A program made the translations under genes and the position numbers. Source: Cypionkella sp. (GTDB lineage Bacteria; Pseudomonadota; Alphaproteobacteria; Rhodobacterales; Rhodobacteraceae). Taken from it: a DNA stretch of 64,000 nucleotides. The stretch spans positions 1 to 64,000 of the forward strand of contig JALOSF010000004.1 in assembly GCA_025458525.1 (NCBI GenBank). Reading direction: 5' to 3'. Below the pieces are notes generated by a model. It did no database searches. It saw nothing but the letters and a program-made list of their open reading frames with translations, and was not told where the DNA came from. Of this stretch, positions 19,091-28,627 are shown one piece after another (position 1 is the first letter of the stretch; each line of letters opens with the position of its first letter).

Positions 19091-19852
19091 ATGACACCGC
19101 CAGATCGTCCGCCTGCCCTCTGGCTCTTGTCTGATATCGCATCGGCCTTTGGCCTACTCACGCGCCTGCCCTGGCCGCAGACCGCACACCACCGGCCGCA
19201 TGCGGCCTGGGCCTGGCCGCTGGTCGGGGCAGTTGTGGGCGCGCTGGTGGCAGGGTCGGGCTGGCTTGCCGGGATGCTCGGCCTCAGCCCCGCGCTGGCC
19301 GCGGCTTTGGCCCTGATCGTCGGGGTCTTTGCGACCGGCGCGCTGCACGAGGATGGTCTGGCCGATTGCGCCGATGGGTTTTTCGGCGGCTGGACCCCGC
19401 AGCGGCGGCTGGAGATCATGAAGGACAGCCACATCGGCAGCTATGGCACATTGGCGCTGCTGCTTACGGGTCTGGCACGCTGGTCTGCGCTGGCTGCGCT
19501 GTTCGAAGCGGGTGCCTTTGGCGCCGTGGTGGTGGCGGCCATGCTGTCGCGTGCGCCGATGGCGGCGATCATCGCGACCCTGCCCAATGCCCGCAAAAGC
19601 GGCTTGTCGCAATCGGTGGGCCGCCCGCCGCGCAGCGCGGCGCTGATGGCGGTAATCCTCGCGCTGACCGGCGCGGCGCTGCTTGGGCCGCCGGGAGCCG
19701 GCATGGCCCTGGCCGCGGCAACGGGCGCGCTGTCGGTTGCAGCACTGGCACGGGCGCGGATCGGCGGGCAGACCGGCGATGTTCTAGGCGCAAGCCAGCA
19801 GATCGCAGAGCTTTGCGCGCTTTGCGCCGCGGTTGCCCTGGTCCCCAAATAA
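19091..19852 (+). CDS. cobS: adenosylcobinamide-GDP ribazoletransferase
   Basis: [37 protein letters not shown]. Confidence 0.95.
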   Translation: MTPPDRPPALWLLSDIASAFGLLTRLPWPQTAHHRPHAAWAWPLVGAVVGALVAGSGWLAGMLGLSPALAAALALIVGVFATGALHEDGLADCADGFFGGWTPQRRLEIMKDSHIGSYGTLALLLTGLARWSALAALFEAGAFGAVVVAAMLSRAPMAAIIATLPNARKSGLSQSVGRPPRSAALMAVILALTGAALLGPPGAGMALAAATGALSVAALARARIGGQTGDVLGASQQIAELCALCAAVALVPK

Positions 19853-19853
19853 G

Positions 19854-19880
19854 AACGGCGGCCCCCGCGGGACCGCCGTT
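19854..19880. terminator. Terminator hairpin between convergent cobS and carD
   Basis: AACGGCGG-N11-CCGCCGTT. Confidence 0.65.
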
Positions 19881-19902
19881 TCAATCGCTCAAGACCCCGA
19901 CT

Positions 19903-20412
19903 TCAGGCCGCGCGGCTGACAAGGACGTCATCCACAGTCTTGGCGGCGGCCCCGGCATCCACGCCGGACACGGCCGCGACTTCGCGGGTCAGACGCTCGA
20001 GCGCGGCTTCGTAAAGCTGACGCTCGGAATAGCTTTGTTCGCGCTGGTCGTCGCTGCGGTGCAGATCACGCACCACTTCGGCAATCGCCATCAGATCGCC
20101 CGAGTTGATCTTCTGCTCATACTCTTGGGCGCGACGCGACCACATGGCGCGCTTGACCTTTGCCTTGCCCTTGAGCGTATCAAGCGCCTTGGACACCACA
20201 TCGGGTGCAGAAAGGGCGCGCATGCCGATTTCGGTCGCCTTATGCGTGGGGACCCGCAGCGTCATCTTGTCCTTTTCAAAGGTAATGACAAACAGCTCCA
20301 GCTTGAACCCGGCGATTTCCTGCTCCTCGATGGACATGATCTTGCCCACGCCATGGGCGGGATATACGACAAACTCGTTCGGGCGAAACTCGGGCTTCTT
20401 GGACTTGGTCAT
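19903..20412 (-). CDS. carD: CarD/CdnL family transcriptional regulator
   Basis: FRPNEFVVYPAHGVGKIMSIEEQEIAGFKLELFVITFEKDKMTLRVP. Confidence 0.92.
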   Translation of the reverse strand: MTKSKKPEFRPNEFVVYPAHGVGKIMSIEEQEIAGFKLELFVITFEKDKMTLRVPTHKATEIGMRALSAPDVVSKALDTLKGKAKVKRAMWSRRAQEYEQKINSGDLMAIAEVVRDLHRSDDQREQSYSERQLYEAALERLTREVAAVSGVDAGAAAKTVDDVLVSRAA

Positions 20413-20702
20413 TCAGTCGCTTCCTAACAGCGGTGCCCTTTTTGCGACAAAAGAACCGCCCCAACCGTATCAGGTCGGGCGATGCGAGCCTTTTGTCACT
20501 AAGATTTCCGACTCAGGCGAGCAGCTCTGAGCGGGCGTCAGGCATCCATGATTGTTTGTAACAACTGTATATCACAAAAATCAGCTGATTCCAACCGCCG
20601 TAACGGCGGCATTCCGCACAGTTACGCCTTGAAAACATTTAATTTTTTGCAGCCATGCTGATTCGGCATGCCCGATCTTCCGAATCGGGCGTAAATATGG
20701 CG

Positions 20703-21041
20703 TTAGCTGCCTTCACCCGGCGCTTCGGAAAAATACTTCTCGCGCTTGCCCTTTTCGCCATCGCGGGCCTCTGCCTCTGGCAGCGGATCCTTGCGCACGG
20801 TGATCACGGGCCACATCAGCGAATACTTGCGGTTGAAGGCCACCCATTCATCCATGTCCGGTTCGGTATCGGGCCGGATCGCATCGGCCGGGCATTCCGG
20901 TTCGCAGACACCGCAATCGATGCATTCATCGGGATGGATGACCAGCATGTTTTCGCCTTCGTAGAAGCAGTCCACAGGACAGACTTCAACGCAATCGGTG
21001 TATTTGCAGGCAATGCAGTTATCAATCACCACATAGGTCAT
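20703..21041 (-). CDS. fdxA: ferredoxin FdxA (7Fe-8S type)
   Basis: [51 protein letters not shown]. Confidence 0.95.
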   Translation of the reverse strand: MTYVVIDNCIACKYTDCVEVCPVDCFYEGENMLVIHPDECIDCGVCEPECPADAIRPDTEPDMDEWVAFNRKYSLMWPVITVRKDPLPEAEARDGEKGKREKYFSEAPGEGS

Positions 21042-21092
21042 CAGATCGGGCCCTTGAATATGTCGGGTCACTAGCTAGAGCAAGCGCAAGGA

Positions 21093-21413
21093 TCATTCAA
21101 GCGGCTCTGGCGCAGGTTGCGGGTCCAGATCGAGATAAAGCAGCTGCGCCTCGGTGGCGGGGCCGCGCCGGTGGCCCAAGGCCACCACTTTGACCAGGCG
21201 AATGCGGTTGGCCTGGGCAAAGGTCAACACATCACCGATGCCAACCCCGTAGCCGGGTTTCAAGGTGCGGTTGCCGTTCACCCGGCAATGGCCGCCCTCG
21301 ATCACGTCGGCGGCAAGCGCGCGCGTCTTGAAAAAACGCGCCTGCCACAACCATTTGTCCAGCCGCAGCCGCGGCTGGGCGTCGGGCGCCGGTTTTGCGC
21401 CCGGCCCGGCCAA
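21093..21413 (-). CDS. S4 domain RNA-binding protein (Hsp15-like)
   Basis: LRLDKWLWQARFFKTRALAADVIEGGHCRVNGNRTLKPGYGVGIGDVLTF. Confidence 0.92.
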   Translation of the reverse strand: MAGPGAKPAPDAQPRLRLDKWLWQARFFKTRALAADVIEGGHCRVNGNRTLKPGYGVGIGDVLTFAQANRIRLVKVVALGHRRGPATEAQLLYLDLDPQPAPEPLE

Positions 21414-21416
21414 GGC

Positions 21417-24314
21417 CTAGACCTTGCCCTTCAGCGCAAGCAGCGCGGCAAAGGGGTTGTCGGGATCGATCGGCTTTTCGGCGCGCTGCGGGCGGGCCTC
21501 GAACTGACGCGGCTTGTCGGTGCGCTCGGGCCGGTCGCCCTTGCCCTTGCCACGATCACCCTTGCCATGCGGCTTGCCCTCGCCCTGCGGCCGCGGGGGG
21601 CGCTCTGCCTGTGGGCGGTCGCCTTGCGGTTTGTCGCCGCGTGGCCGGTCGCCTTTTGGCCGGTCGCCCTTGGGGCGGTCGCCTTGCGGACGCTCACCTT
21701 GCGGACGCTCGCGCCGCTCCCCTTGCGGGCGCGGGCCGCGTTCGGGACGGGCGTTGCGAGGCTTTGGCGCCCAGGTGAAGGTATAAAACGCCTCCATCTC
21801 GGGCGCTGCCCCCTCGGGGGCGCGGTCCACCGGCGGCGGCGCAAGGACAGACACTTCCTCGGGGATCGGGTTTTGCGGGGCGTCCGGGTCAACCGGGGCC
21901 ACGACGACCGGCTCGGCGGCCTTGACCTTCGGTCGCTCGGCCTTTTCGCCCTTGTAGCCAAGGCCACCCATCAGATCGGCGAATTGATCCAGCGTCATGC
22001 CGGTGATCGACAGCATGTCGGGCGTCGCCTCGAACCCGGCGCGACTGTCCTTTTGCCGCAGGATATCGGCCAGACGTTCCAGCATGTCGATGCGGATCGC
22101 GCGGCTGCCCGCCGGATGGTAGCCGGCCAGCGTGTAATGCGCCTTGGGCACCTCGGCCACGTTGGGAATGGTCACAAGACCGGGCGGAGGGCTTTCGGGG
22201 AATTCGTCCAGCCCGTTCCACAACGACCACAGCACCAGACGCAGGCGGGTGGGTGCGGGTTTCAAAAGCAAGGGCAGGAAGATGGTGAACTGCCCGAACC
22301 GCACCCCATGCTTGCGCAAGGCGCCGCGGGCTTCCTGGTCAAGGTCCTTGACCTCGTTCGCCACGGCGTCGCGCGGCAGAACGCCCAGACCTTCGACCAG
22401 CCGGAAGGCAAAGCCGCGCGCAAGGCCGGTCAACGTCTCATCCCGGCTCATGGCGGCCAGCGGCTCGAACAGCGCGGCCACCTTGCGGTCGATGAAATGC
22501 TGCAAGCGGCGGCGGACCTTTTCGGCCACGTCGAAGCCGGCTTCCTCGTCCACGAAAGCCTGGACCGAGGGGCGCAGCGCCTCGGCGCCCTTGACCAGCT
22601 TGCCGACCGCGGTGGTGCCCCACATCAGGCCCCCCTGTTCGGTAAAGTCCATCTCGGTGTCGGGGGCGTTGTAGAACCGATCCGCCCGCAGGTGGAATTC
22701 AGGCTTGAGCGCCTGCATCGCGGCCTGCGCCATCACCTTTGCCCCATCCGGAGAGGTGCTCGAATCCTGCCGGAACCGGAACCCCTCCAGCCGACCGACG
22801 AATTCGCCGCTCACCGTCACTTCGCCTTTGTCATTCACCTCGGCCACGAGGGTCTCCTTCTGGTTCAACCGGCGAAGCAGGACACTGGTCCGCCGATCTA
22901 CAAATCTTTGTGTCAGCCGGTCATGCAGCGCATCCGACAGGCGATCTTCTACAGCGCGAGTCTCGCCCCGCCAATGGCTTTCATCATCGACCCAGCCTTT
23001 GCGCTGCGCAATGTAGGTCCAGGTGCGGATATAGGCGAGCCGTTTGGAGATCGCATCGATATCGCCATCGGTTCGGTCGATGCGCGCCACCGCAGTGCGC
23101 ACCCAATCCGACGGCACCCTTCCCCCGCCCAGACCGCGCCCGCACAGATAGCCGAATATCTTTGCCAACAGCCCGGCGTGATCGCTGTCCGATGCGCCGC
23201 GGAAATCAGGAATGCGGCAGACATCCCAAAGCAGTTGCACCCGCTTTGGCCCTGTCAGCCTTTCGCGCACCTCTGGCATCTCGACCAGCGCCTTGAGCGC
23301 CAGGACATCGTCGGCGTCGCGGGCGCGCGTCAGCCAATCGTTGCTGGTGGGGGCCTCCAGACTGCGGATCAGCTTGTCTGCGGTGCCAAAGTCCAGATCG
23401 TGGTTGCGCCACATCAGCTTTCGAACGGGGGCAAACTGGTGGCCCTCGATGGCTTCGATGGTGTCTTCGTCAAAGGGGCGCGCCTCGCCCGTCACGCCAA
23501 AAGTGCCGTTGTCGGTGTGCCGCCCCGCCCGGCCCGCGATCTGCGCCAGTTCCTGCGGATAAAGCCCACGCATCCGGCGGCCATCGAACTTTGCGGTCGC
23601 GGAAAAGGCCACATGCTTGATGTCAAGGTTGAGGCCCATGCCAATGGCATCGGTGGCCACCAGATAATCGACATCGCCATTCTGGTAAAGCGCCACCTGC
23701 GCATTGCGGGTACGGGGCGACAGCGCGCCCATGACCACGGCGCAACCGCCCTTTTGCCGCCGGATCAACTCGGCAATAGCATAGACATTTTCAACCGAAA
23801 ACCCGACGATCGCGCTGCGTGGGGGCATGCGGCTTATCTTTTTCGAACCCGTATAAGTCAGGGTGCTGAACCGCTCCCGCTTGAGGAACGTGACACCCGG
23901 CACCAGCCCCGCAATCGCCGGGCGCATGGTTTCGGCCCCCATGAACAAGGTCTCAAGCAGCCCGCGTGCCCGCAGCAGACGATCGGTGAACACATGGCCG
24001 CGGTCCGGGTCGGCGCAAAGCTGGATTTCGTCGATGGCAACGAAATCGGCCCCGATCTCAAGCGGCATCGCCTCTACCGTGCAGACCCAGTATTGGGTGC
24101 GGTCGGGCACGATGCGTTCCTCACCCGTGACCAAAGCCACGACCGAAGGGCCGCGCAAGGCCACGATGCGGTCATAGACCTCGCGCGCCAGAAGGCGCAG
24201 CGGCAGACCGATCACGCCCGTGCGATGGCCGAGCATCCGGTCTATCGCGTAATGCGTCTTGCCTGTGTTGGTCGGCCCGAGAACCGCCGTGACCCGGCCC
24301 GTGGTCGCGCCCAT
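21417..24314 (-). CDS. SUV3-like DEAD/DEAH-box RNA helicase with repetitive basic C-terminal tail
   Basis: VLGPTNTGKTHYAIDRML Walker A; VAIDEIQL motif II; ATDAIGMGLNL; QIAGRAGRH motif VI; RPxGD-rich tail. Confidence 0.9.
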   Translation of the reverse strand: MGATTGRVTAVLGPTNTGKTHYAIDRMLGHRTGVIGLPLRLLAREVYDRIVALRGPSVVALVTGEERIVPDRTQYWVCTVEAMPLEIGADFVAIDEIQLCADPDRGHVFTDRLLRARGLLETLFMGAETMRPAIAGLVPGVTFLKRERFSTLTYTGSKKISRMPPRSAIVGFSVENVYAIAELIRRQKGGCAVVMGALSPRTRNAQVALYQNGDVDYLVATDAIGMGLNLDIKHVAFSATAKFDGRRMRGLYPQELAQIAGRAGRHTDNGTFGVTGEARPFDEDTIEAIEGHQFAPVRKLMWRNHDLDFGTADKLIRSLEAPTSNDWLTRARDADDVLALKALVEMPEVRERLTGPKRVQLLWDVCRIPDFRGASDSDHAGLLAKIFGYLCGRGLGGGRVPSDWVRTAVARIDRTDGDIDAISKRLAYIRTWTYIAQRKGWVDDESHWRGETRAVEDRLSDALHDRLTQRFVDRRTSVLLRRLNQKETLVAEVNDKGEVTVSGEFVGRLEGFRFRQDSSTSPDGAKVMAQAAMQALKPEFHLRADRFYNAPDTEMDFTEQGGLMWGTTAVGKLVKGAEALRPSVQAFVDEEAGFDVAEKVRRRLQHFIDRKVAALFEPLAAMSRDETLTGLARGFAFRLVEGLGVLPRDAVANEVKDLDQEARGALRKHGVRFGQFTIFLPLLLKPAPTRLRLVLWSLWNGLDEFPESPPPGLVTIPNVAEVPKAHYTLAGYHPAGSRAIRIDMLERLADILRQKDSRAGFEATPDMLSITGMTLDQFADLMGGLGYKGEKAERPKVKAAEPVVVAPVDPDAPQNPIPEEVSVLAPPPVDRAPEGAAPEMEAFYTFTWAPKPRNARPERGPRPQGERRERPQGERPQGDRPKGDRPKGDRPRGDKPQGDRPQAERPPRPQGEGKPHGKGDRGKGKGDRPERTDKPRQFEARPQRAEKPIDPDNPFAALLALKGKV
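21603..21707 (-). repeat. Seven imperfect 15-bp units encoding RPxGD/E pentapeptides in the helicase tail
   Basis: RPQGE-RPQGD-RPKGD-RPKGD-RPRGD-KPQGD-RPQAE read from minus strand. Confidence 0.9.
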
Positions 24315-24363
24315 CGTTTCATCCCTGCGCGCCCGGCGCGTTGTCTGGCCTTGAACCCTGCCG

Positions 24364-24921
24364 TTACAGATCGGTACCCGCAACCTCGGCTTCAAGCCGC
24401 TCTACCGCTTCTGATACGCCGCCAAGATTGGGATGTATAGCCAAGGCCGCACGATAGATGGCCAATGCCTTTTCCGGATTGTCCAGTTCTTCGTAAATTG
24501 CGCCAAGCCCGGCCATCGCGCCGAAATGGCGTGGATTGAGCGTCAGCGTCCGCGCGATGTCGGCGATCGACGGGCCGAACTGACCCGCCTGAAAGAAAGC
24601 GGTGGCGCGTGCGTTCCAGCCTTCGGCAAAATCGGGGGCATGGTCGGTCAGCGCGGTCAGATGGCCAATCGCCTCGGTCGTATCGCCATTGGCAAGCGCA
24701 TCACGCCCGCGTTGCAGCAAAAGATCCATCGCGGGAGAGCCGCTTTTCGACCATTCGTTCCAGATTTCACGCTCGAGTCGGGATGCCGCGCGTGCATCGG
24801 CCGATTTCAGCTTGTCAAACAGATCATCCAGCGGTGCTTGCGCCGAAACAGCCCCTCCCCCGAGGAAAACTGCGACAAGTGCCGCTACGATAGGATTGAG
24901 AAACCTGTGATGAACTTTCAT
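24364..24921 (-). CDS. secreted TPR-repeat protein
   Basis: Signal peptide; FAEGWNARATAFFQAGQFGPSIADIARTLTLNPRHFGAMAGLGAIYEELDNPEKALAIYRAAL TPRs. Confidence 0.85.
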   Translation of the reverse strand: MKVHHRFLNPIVAALVAVFLGGGAVSAQAPLDDLFDKLKSADARAASRLEREIWNEWSKSGSPAMDLLLQRGRDALANGDTTEAIGHLTALTDHAPDFAEGWNARATAFFQAGQFGPSIADIARTLTLNPRHFGAMAGLGAIYEELDNPEKALAIYRAALAIHPNLGGVSEAVERLEAEVAGTDL

Positions 24922-24990
24922 ATCAAACAGGATAGCGTATCGGCGCAGGAAAACCAGTTCCTGCGCGTCACAAGGCAGAGAGGATTTTGC

Positions 24991-25278
24991 ATGAGCGACG
25001 TGGTGAACGAGGCCGTTCGGGTTTTGTCGGAAAAGCTGTCCGGCGGATTTGACGGTGTCGCGAAATTTGTGATCGAAGGCGAAGGCGCGATCATGCTGGA
25101 CCCCGATGGCGTGCGCGCCGCGGATGACCCGGCGGATGTGACGCTGACGGCATCGGCCGATGTGTTCAAGCGGATCCTCGATGGCGATCTGAACCCGACG
25201 ATGGCCTTCATGCAGGGCAAGCTGGCGGTGGATGGCAGCATGGGCCTTGCGATGAAACTGGGGTCGGTTCTGGGGTGA
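24991..25278 (+). CDS. SCP2 sterol-binding domain protein
   Basis: DVTLTASADVFKRILDGDLNPTMAFMQGKLAVDGSMGLAMKL. Confidence 0.9.
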   Translation: MSDVVNEAVRVLSEKLSGGFDGVAKFVIEGEGAIMLDPDGVRAADDPADVTLTASADVFKRILDGDLNPTMAFMQGKLAVDGSMGLAMKLGSVLG

Positions 25279-26222
25279 GCGGGCCTGCCTTCCTGACCGC
25301 TCCGTTCCATGCGGAGCTTGCCGAAGGCCCGGAGGGCGGCGAGGCCTTCTGGGTTCAGACCTCGGATGGCGTGCGCATTCGCGCCGGGGTCTGGCCTGTG
25401 GGCGCGCGGGGAACGGTCTTGTTGTTCCCCGGCCGCACCGAATATGTCGAGAAATACGGGCGCGCCGCAGGCGATCTGAAGGCGCGCGGCTTTGCCACGG
25501 TGGCAATCGACTGGCGCGGTCAGGGTCTGGCAGATCGGGACCTGGCCGACCGGATGATGGGGCATGTCGGCAATTTCCTTGATTATCAGCATGATGTGCA
25601 GGCGGTGCTGGCTTTGGTGCGCGGGCTTGGCGTGCCCGAACCTTACTATCTTCTGTCGCATTCCATGGGGGGCGCCATTGCCCTGCGGGCGCTGATGCGC
25701 GGTCTGCCGGTCAAGGCCGCATCGTTTTCAGCGCCGATGTGGGGGATCGCGATGGCCGCATGGCTGCGCCCTCTGGCCCAGCCGATGGCACAGCTGTCAT
25801 CCCTGTTCGGACAGGCCCACCGCTTCGCCCCCGGCACGAATGGCAAAAGCTATGTCGCCGAGGCCGATTTTGGTGGCAATGTGCTGACCACCGATCCCGA
25901 CATGTGGCGCTACATGAAACGTCAGGTGACAGAGCGGCCGGAACTGGCGCTGGCAGGGCCCAGCATGGGTTGGCTGCACACCGCGCTGTCGGAATGTCAG
26001 GCGATGTCGGTGCTGCCCGCCCCGCGGACACCGGCGCTGACCGCGCTTGGCACGGCCGAGCGTGTGGTCGATCCGGCGCCGGTCCACCTGCGCATGGCGG
26101 GCTGGCGCGATGGCCGGCTGGAGATGTTCATGGGCGCCGAACATGAGGTGCCGATGGAAGCACCGCATCACCGCACCCGCTTTTTCGACCTGACAGCCGA
26201 TCTGTTCCGGCGCCATCCCTAG
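25275..26222 (+). CDS. alpha/beta hydrolase (lysophospholipase-like)
   Basis: GRTEYVEKYG; AIDWRGQGLADR; LLSHSMGGAIALR. Confidence 0.9.
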   Translation: MSGPAFLTAPFHAELAEGPEGGEAFWVQTSDGVRIRAGVWPVGARGTVLLFPGRTEYVEKYGRAAGDLKARGFATVAIDWRGQGLADRDLADRMMGHVGNFLDYQHDVQAVLALVRGLGVPEPYYLLSHSMGGAIALRALMRGLPVKAASFSAPMWGIAMAAWLRPLAQPMAQLSSLFGQAHRFAPGTNGKSYVAEADFGGNVLTTDPDMWRYMKRQVTERPELALAGPSMGWLHTALSECQAMSVLPAPRTPALTALGTAERVVDPAPVHLRMAGWRDGRLEMFMGAEHEVPMEAPHHRTRFFDLTADLFRRHP

Positions 26223-26237
26223 GGCGCCGGGGCTGCC

Positions 26238-26960
26238 CTAAAGGGTGATCTGGGTGAAGCCATCACGCAAGGCCCGCGACCAGGCCTCGCTCATCGCGCG
26301 GAAGGATTCGTCCCCCGCCTCGATCCGGCGCAGGCTGCCGATGCGCAGCGCGTCCTTGTTGATCACGCACAAATCCAGCGGCATGCCCACCGACAGGTTG
26401 GAGCGCAGCGTCGAATCCATCGACAGCATCACCGCCTTTTGCGCATCGGACAGCGATGTCGTGGGTTTCACCACCCGATCCAGTATCGGCTTGCCGTATT
26501 TGTGTTCGCCGATCTGTAGAAAGGGCGTGTCCTCGGTGGCTTCGATGAAATTGCCTTCGGGATAGATCAGGAACATCCGCATGCCCCCGCCCTTGCGCTG
26601 ACCGGCGACGATCATCGTGGCGCTGGCGCCTTGGGCCATCGACAGCTTTTCATCAATCTCGCGCCGCACCCGGGCCAGCACATTGCCCACGATCTCGGCC
26701 ACGGCAAGCATGGTCGGCGCCAAAAGCACCGAAGTCTGCGCCGTCGCCTCCGGGTCGTCGATGGCATCGCGCAGCCGGGCGATGGTCGTTTGCGTCACCG
26801 ACAGGCTGCCTGCGGTCAGGATGGTGATCACCCGTTCGCCCGGAATTTCGAAATGAAACATCTTTCGATAAGTGGCGATGTTGTCGAGCCCGGCATTGGT
26901 GCGCGTGTCTGACAAAAGCACCATGCCGTCATTCAACAAAAGCCCAACGCAATATGTCAT
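26238..26960 (-). CDS. Anbu (ancestral beta-subunit) proteasome-type peptidase
   Basis: MTYCVGLLLNDGMVLLSDTRTNAGLDNIATYRKMFHFE: Ntn Thr2 and Anbu signature; cluster context. Confidence 0.9.
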   Translation of the reverse strand: MTYCVGLLLNDGMVLLSDTRTNAGLDNIATYRKMFHFEIPGERVITILTAGSLSVTQTTIARLRDAIDDPEATAQTSVLLAPTMLAVAEIVGNVLARVRREIDEKLSMAQGASATMIVAGQRKGGGMRMFLIYPEGNFIEATEDTPFLQIGEHKYGKPILDRVVKPTTSLSDAQKAVMLSMDSTLRSNLSVGMPLDLCVINKDALRIGSLRRIEAGDESFRAMSEAWSRALRDGFTQITL

Positions 26961-27042
26961 GCAACATCCCCAAGACTCAGACACGCAAAGCTATCGCCGG
27001 GTCGATGGGATGGAAAGGGGAGAGGCGCAGGCAGGCCCGAAT

Positions 27043-27699
27043 TTATAGCCGCGCAAGCGTCAGCACCGCCTGCCCGCCGGTCAGATGCAGCGCCCCGGCC
27101 ACCGCGCAGATCACGACACCCGCCGCAACGGCACGGCGAAAAAAGCGGTTGTGCCAGAACCGGCGCGGCGGGGCCTTGTCCTCGGCTTCGGGCGGCGCGA
27201 CGGCCAGGGGTTCGGTCTCGAACACATCGGGCAGGCCGCGCAGGACCGCGCCCGCACTGTGGCCCGACACAGAGAACCGCTGCGGGCCCATGGGCACAGC
27301 CACCGGGCGGGCATGCTCCAACGCGTCAAGAAAAGCGCCAAGGCGAAAGACCTCGCCGCCTTCGCGCGTCGTCTCGGCATCGGGAAGGACAAGGGTCCGG
27401 GCATTCGCCGTCAGGCGCTGGATGATGTGCAGCCGCGCGTCTTCGTCCACCGCAGGATAACAGCCCGCAGGCGCGCCCGAGGAATAGGTGTTCAGCCCGA
27501 ACCCCGAGGCAAGGAAGTAATCGCGCAGCGCCGCCGGCGCATCGGCAAGGGCTTTGGCCGTGCGCGGATCGCGAAACAGCGCAACCCGTGCAGTCTCTGG
27601 CCCCGGTTTGAACCCTATGCCGGTCAGGAACCCATCCAGATCAGGGTCGGGCGATCCCGCCTCCGGGATCACGGCAAAGATATCGAAATCGTAACTCAT
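27043..27699 (-). CDS. hypothetical protein with C-terminal TM helix inside the Anbu cluster
   Basis: 220-aa ORF, start MSYDFDIFAVI (upstream ATG at 27705 possible); TM RAVAAGVVICAVAGALHLTGG; co-oriented with flanking genes. Confidence 0.65.
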   Translation of the reverse strand: MSYDFDIFAVIPEAGSPDPDLDGFLTGIGFKPGPETARVALFRDPRTAKALADAPAALRDYFLASGFGLNTYSSGAPAGCYPAVDEDARLHIIQRLTANARTLVLPDAETTREGGEVFRLGAFLDALEHARPVAVPMGPQRFSVSGHSAGAVLRGLPDVFETEPLAVAPPEAEDKAPPRRFWHNRFFRRAVAAGVVICAVAGALHLTGGQAVLTLARL

Positions 27700-27799
27700 G
27701 GTCATGGCAAGGCCCCCCGCACAGACTGCGACCCGGGAAGGCTGCGCAAGACTTGTGGCACTGCCGAGGCGAAATTGCGGAATTTATCGACATTGCGCC

Positions 27800-28627
27800 C
27801 TATTGCTGGGTCTGCGATTGTGTCTGGACCTGAGCGACCGTGACCGAAACATCCAGACTTTCTTCGCCCTGACTGCGGGCGATCCCGCGGATCATCGCGG
27901 CATTGCCCGAATCAAGCCCCGATCCAAGCCGGATATAGCGGTCATCCGGGCAACAGCGGTTCGCCGGGTCAAAGCCGACCCAGCCCAAGCCTGCGATATG
28001 CACCTCGGCCCAGGCGTGGGCGGCCTCATGCGGGGCCCCGTCATGGCCGACCAGCAGATAGCCCGACACATAGCGCGCTGGCAGCCCGAGATGGCGCGCA
28101 ACCGCGATCAGCGCATGGGCATGGTCCTGGCACACGCCTTCGCCCTTGGCCAGCGCCTCGGCGGCGGTGGTATGGGCATCGGTGGCCCCGGGCGTATAGG
28201 CAATGGCCTGCGACACCCGGGCCGAAAGTTCATGTGCGGCGGCAAGGGCATCGCTTGCCGGGTTGACCCCGTCGGCAAGCGCCACAAGGCCCGCATCCGC
28301 CTCGGTCGGGCGCGTGAAGCGCAAATAGCATTCCGAGGGCACAATTTCCTTGTGCCCGCGCAACACCCCGGCAAGGTCTGTCGTCTCGATCTCGCCACTT
28401 ACATGCACGGTGATCTCGCTGACCGGGCCAAGCACGGTCCAGCCCTGCACCCAGTCGCCCGCACCGTCGCGAAAGCCGCCGCCCATCTGGCCATCGCTGA
28501 CCGACACTTTCCAGCGGCGCATCCTTTGCCCTTCGAACACCGATGGCATCAGCCGATGGCTCTGCACCACGCCGCGCACGGGCTGGTCGTAAAAATAGCG
28601 CGTCTTGTGATCGACCGTCAGCAGCAT
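27800..28627 (-). CDS. transglutaminase-like cysteine peptidase family protein
   Basis: GEGVCQDHAHALIAVARHLGLPARYVSGYL; HAWAEVHIAGLGWVGFDPAN (Cys/His/Asp triad). Confidence 0.92.
   Translation of the reverse strand: MLLTVDHKTRYFYDQPVRGVVQSHRLMPSVFEGQRMRRWKVSVSDGQMGGGFRDGAGDWVQGWTVLGPVSEITVHVSGEIETTDLAGVLRGHKEIVPSECYLRFTRPTEADAGLVALADGVNPASDALAAAHELSARVSQAIAYTPGATDAHTTAAEALAKGEGVCQDHAHALIAVARHLGLPARYVSGYLLVGHDGAPHEAAHAWAEVHIAGLGWVGFDPANRCCPDDRYIRLGSGLDSGNAAMIRGIARSQGEESLDVSVTVAQVQTQSQTQQ

Noticed and set aside
21117-24440. 1107-aa plus-strand ORF
   Set aside because: Antisense to the S4 and SUV3-like helicase genes; His/Gln/Arg-rich low-complexity composition typical of shadow ORFs in GC-rich DNA.
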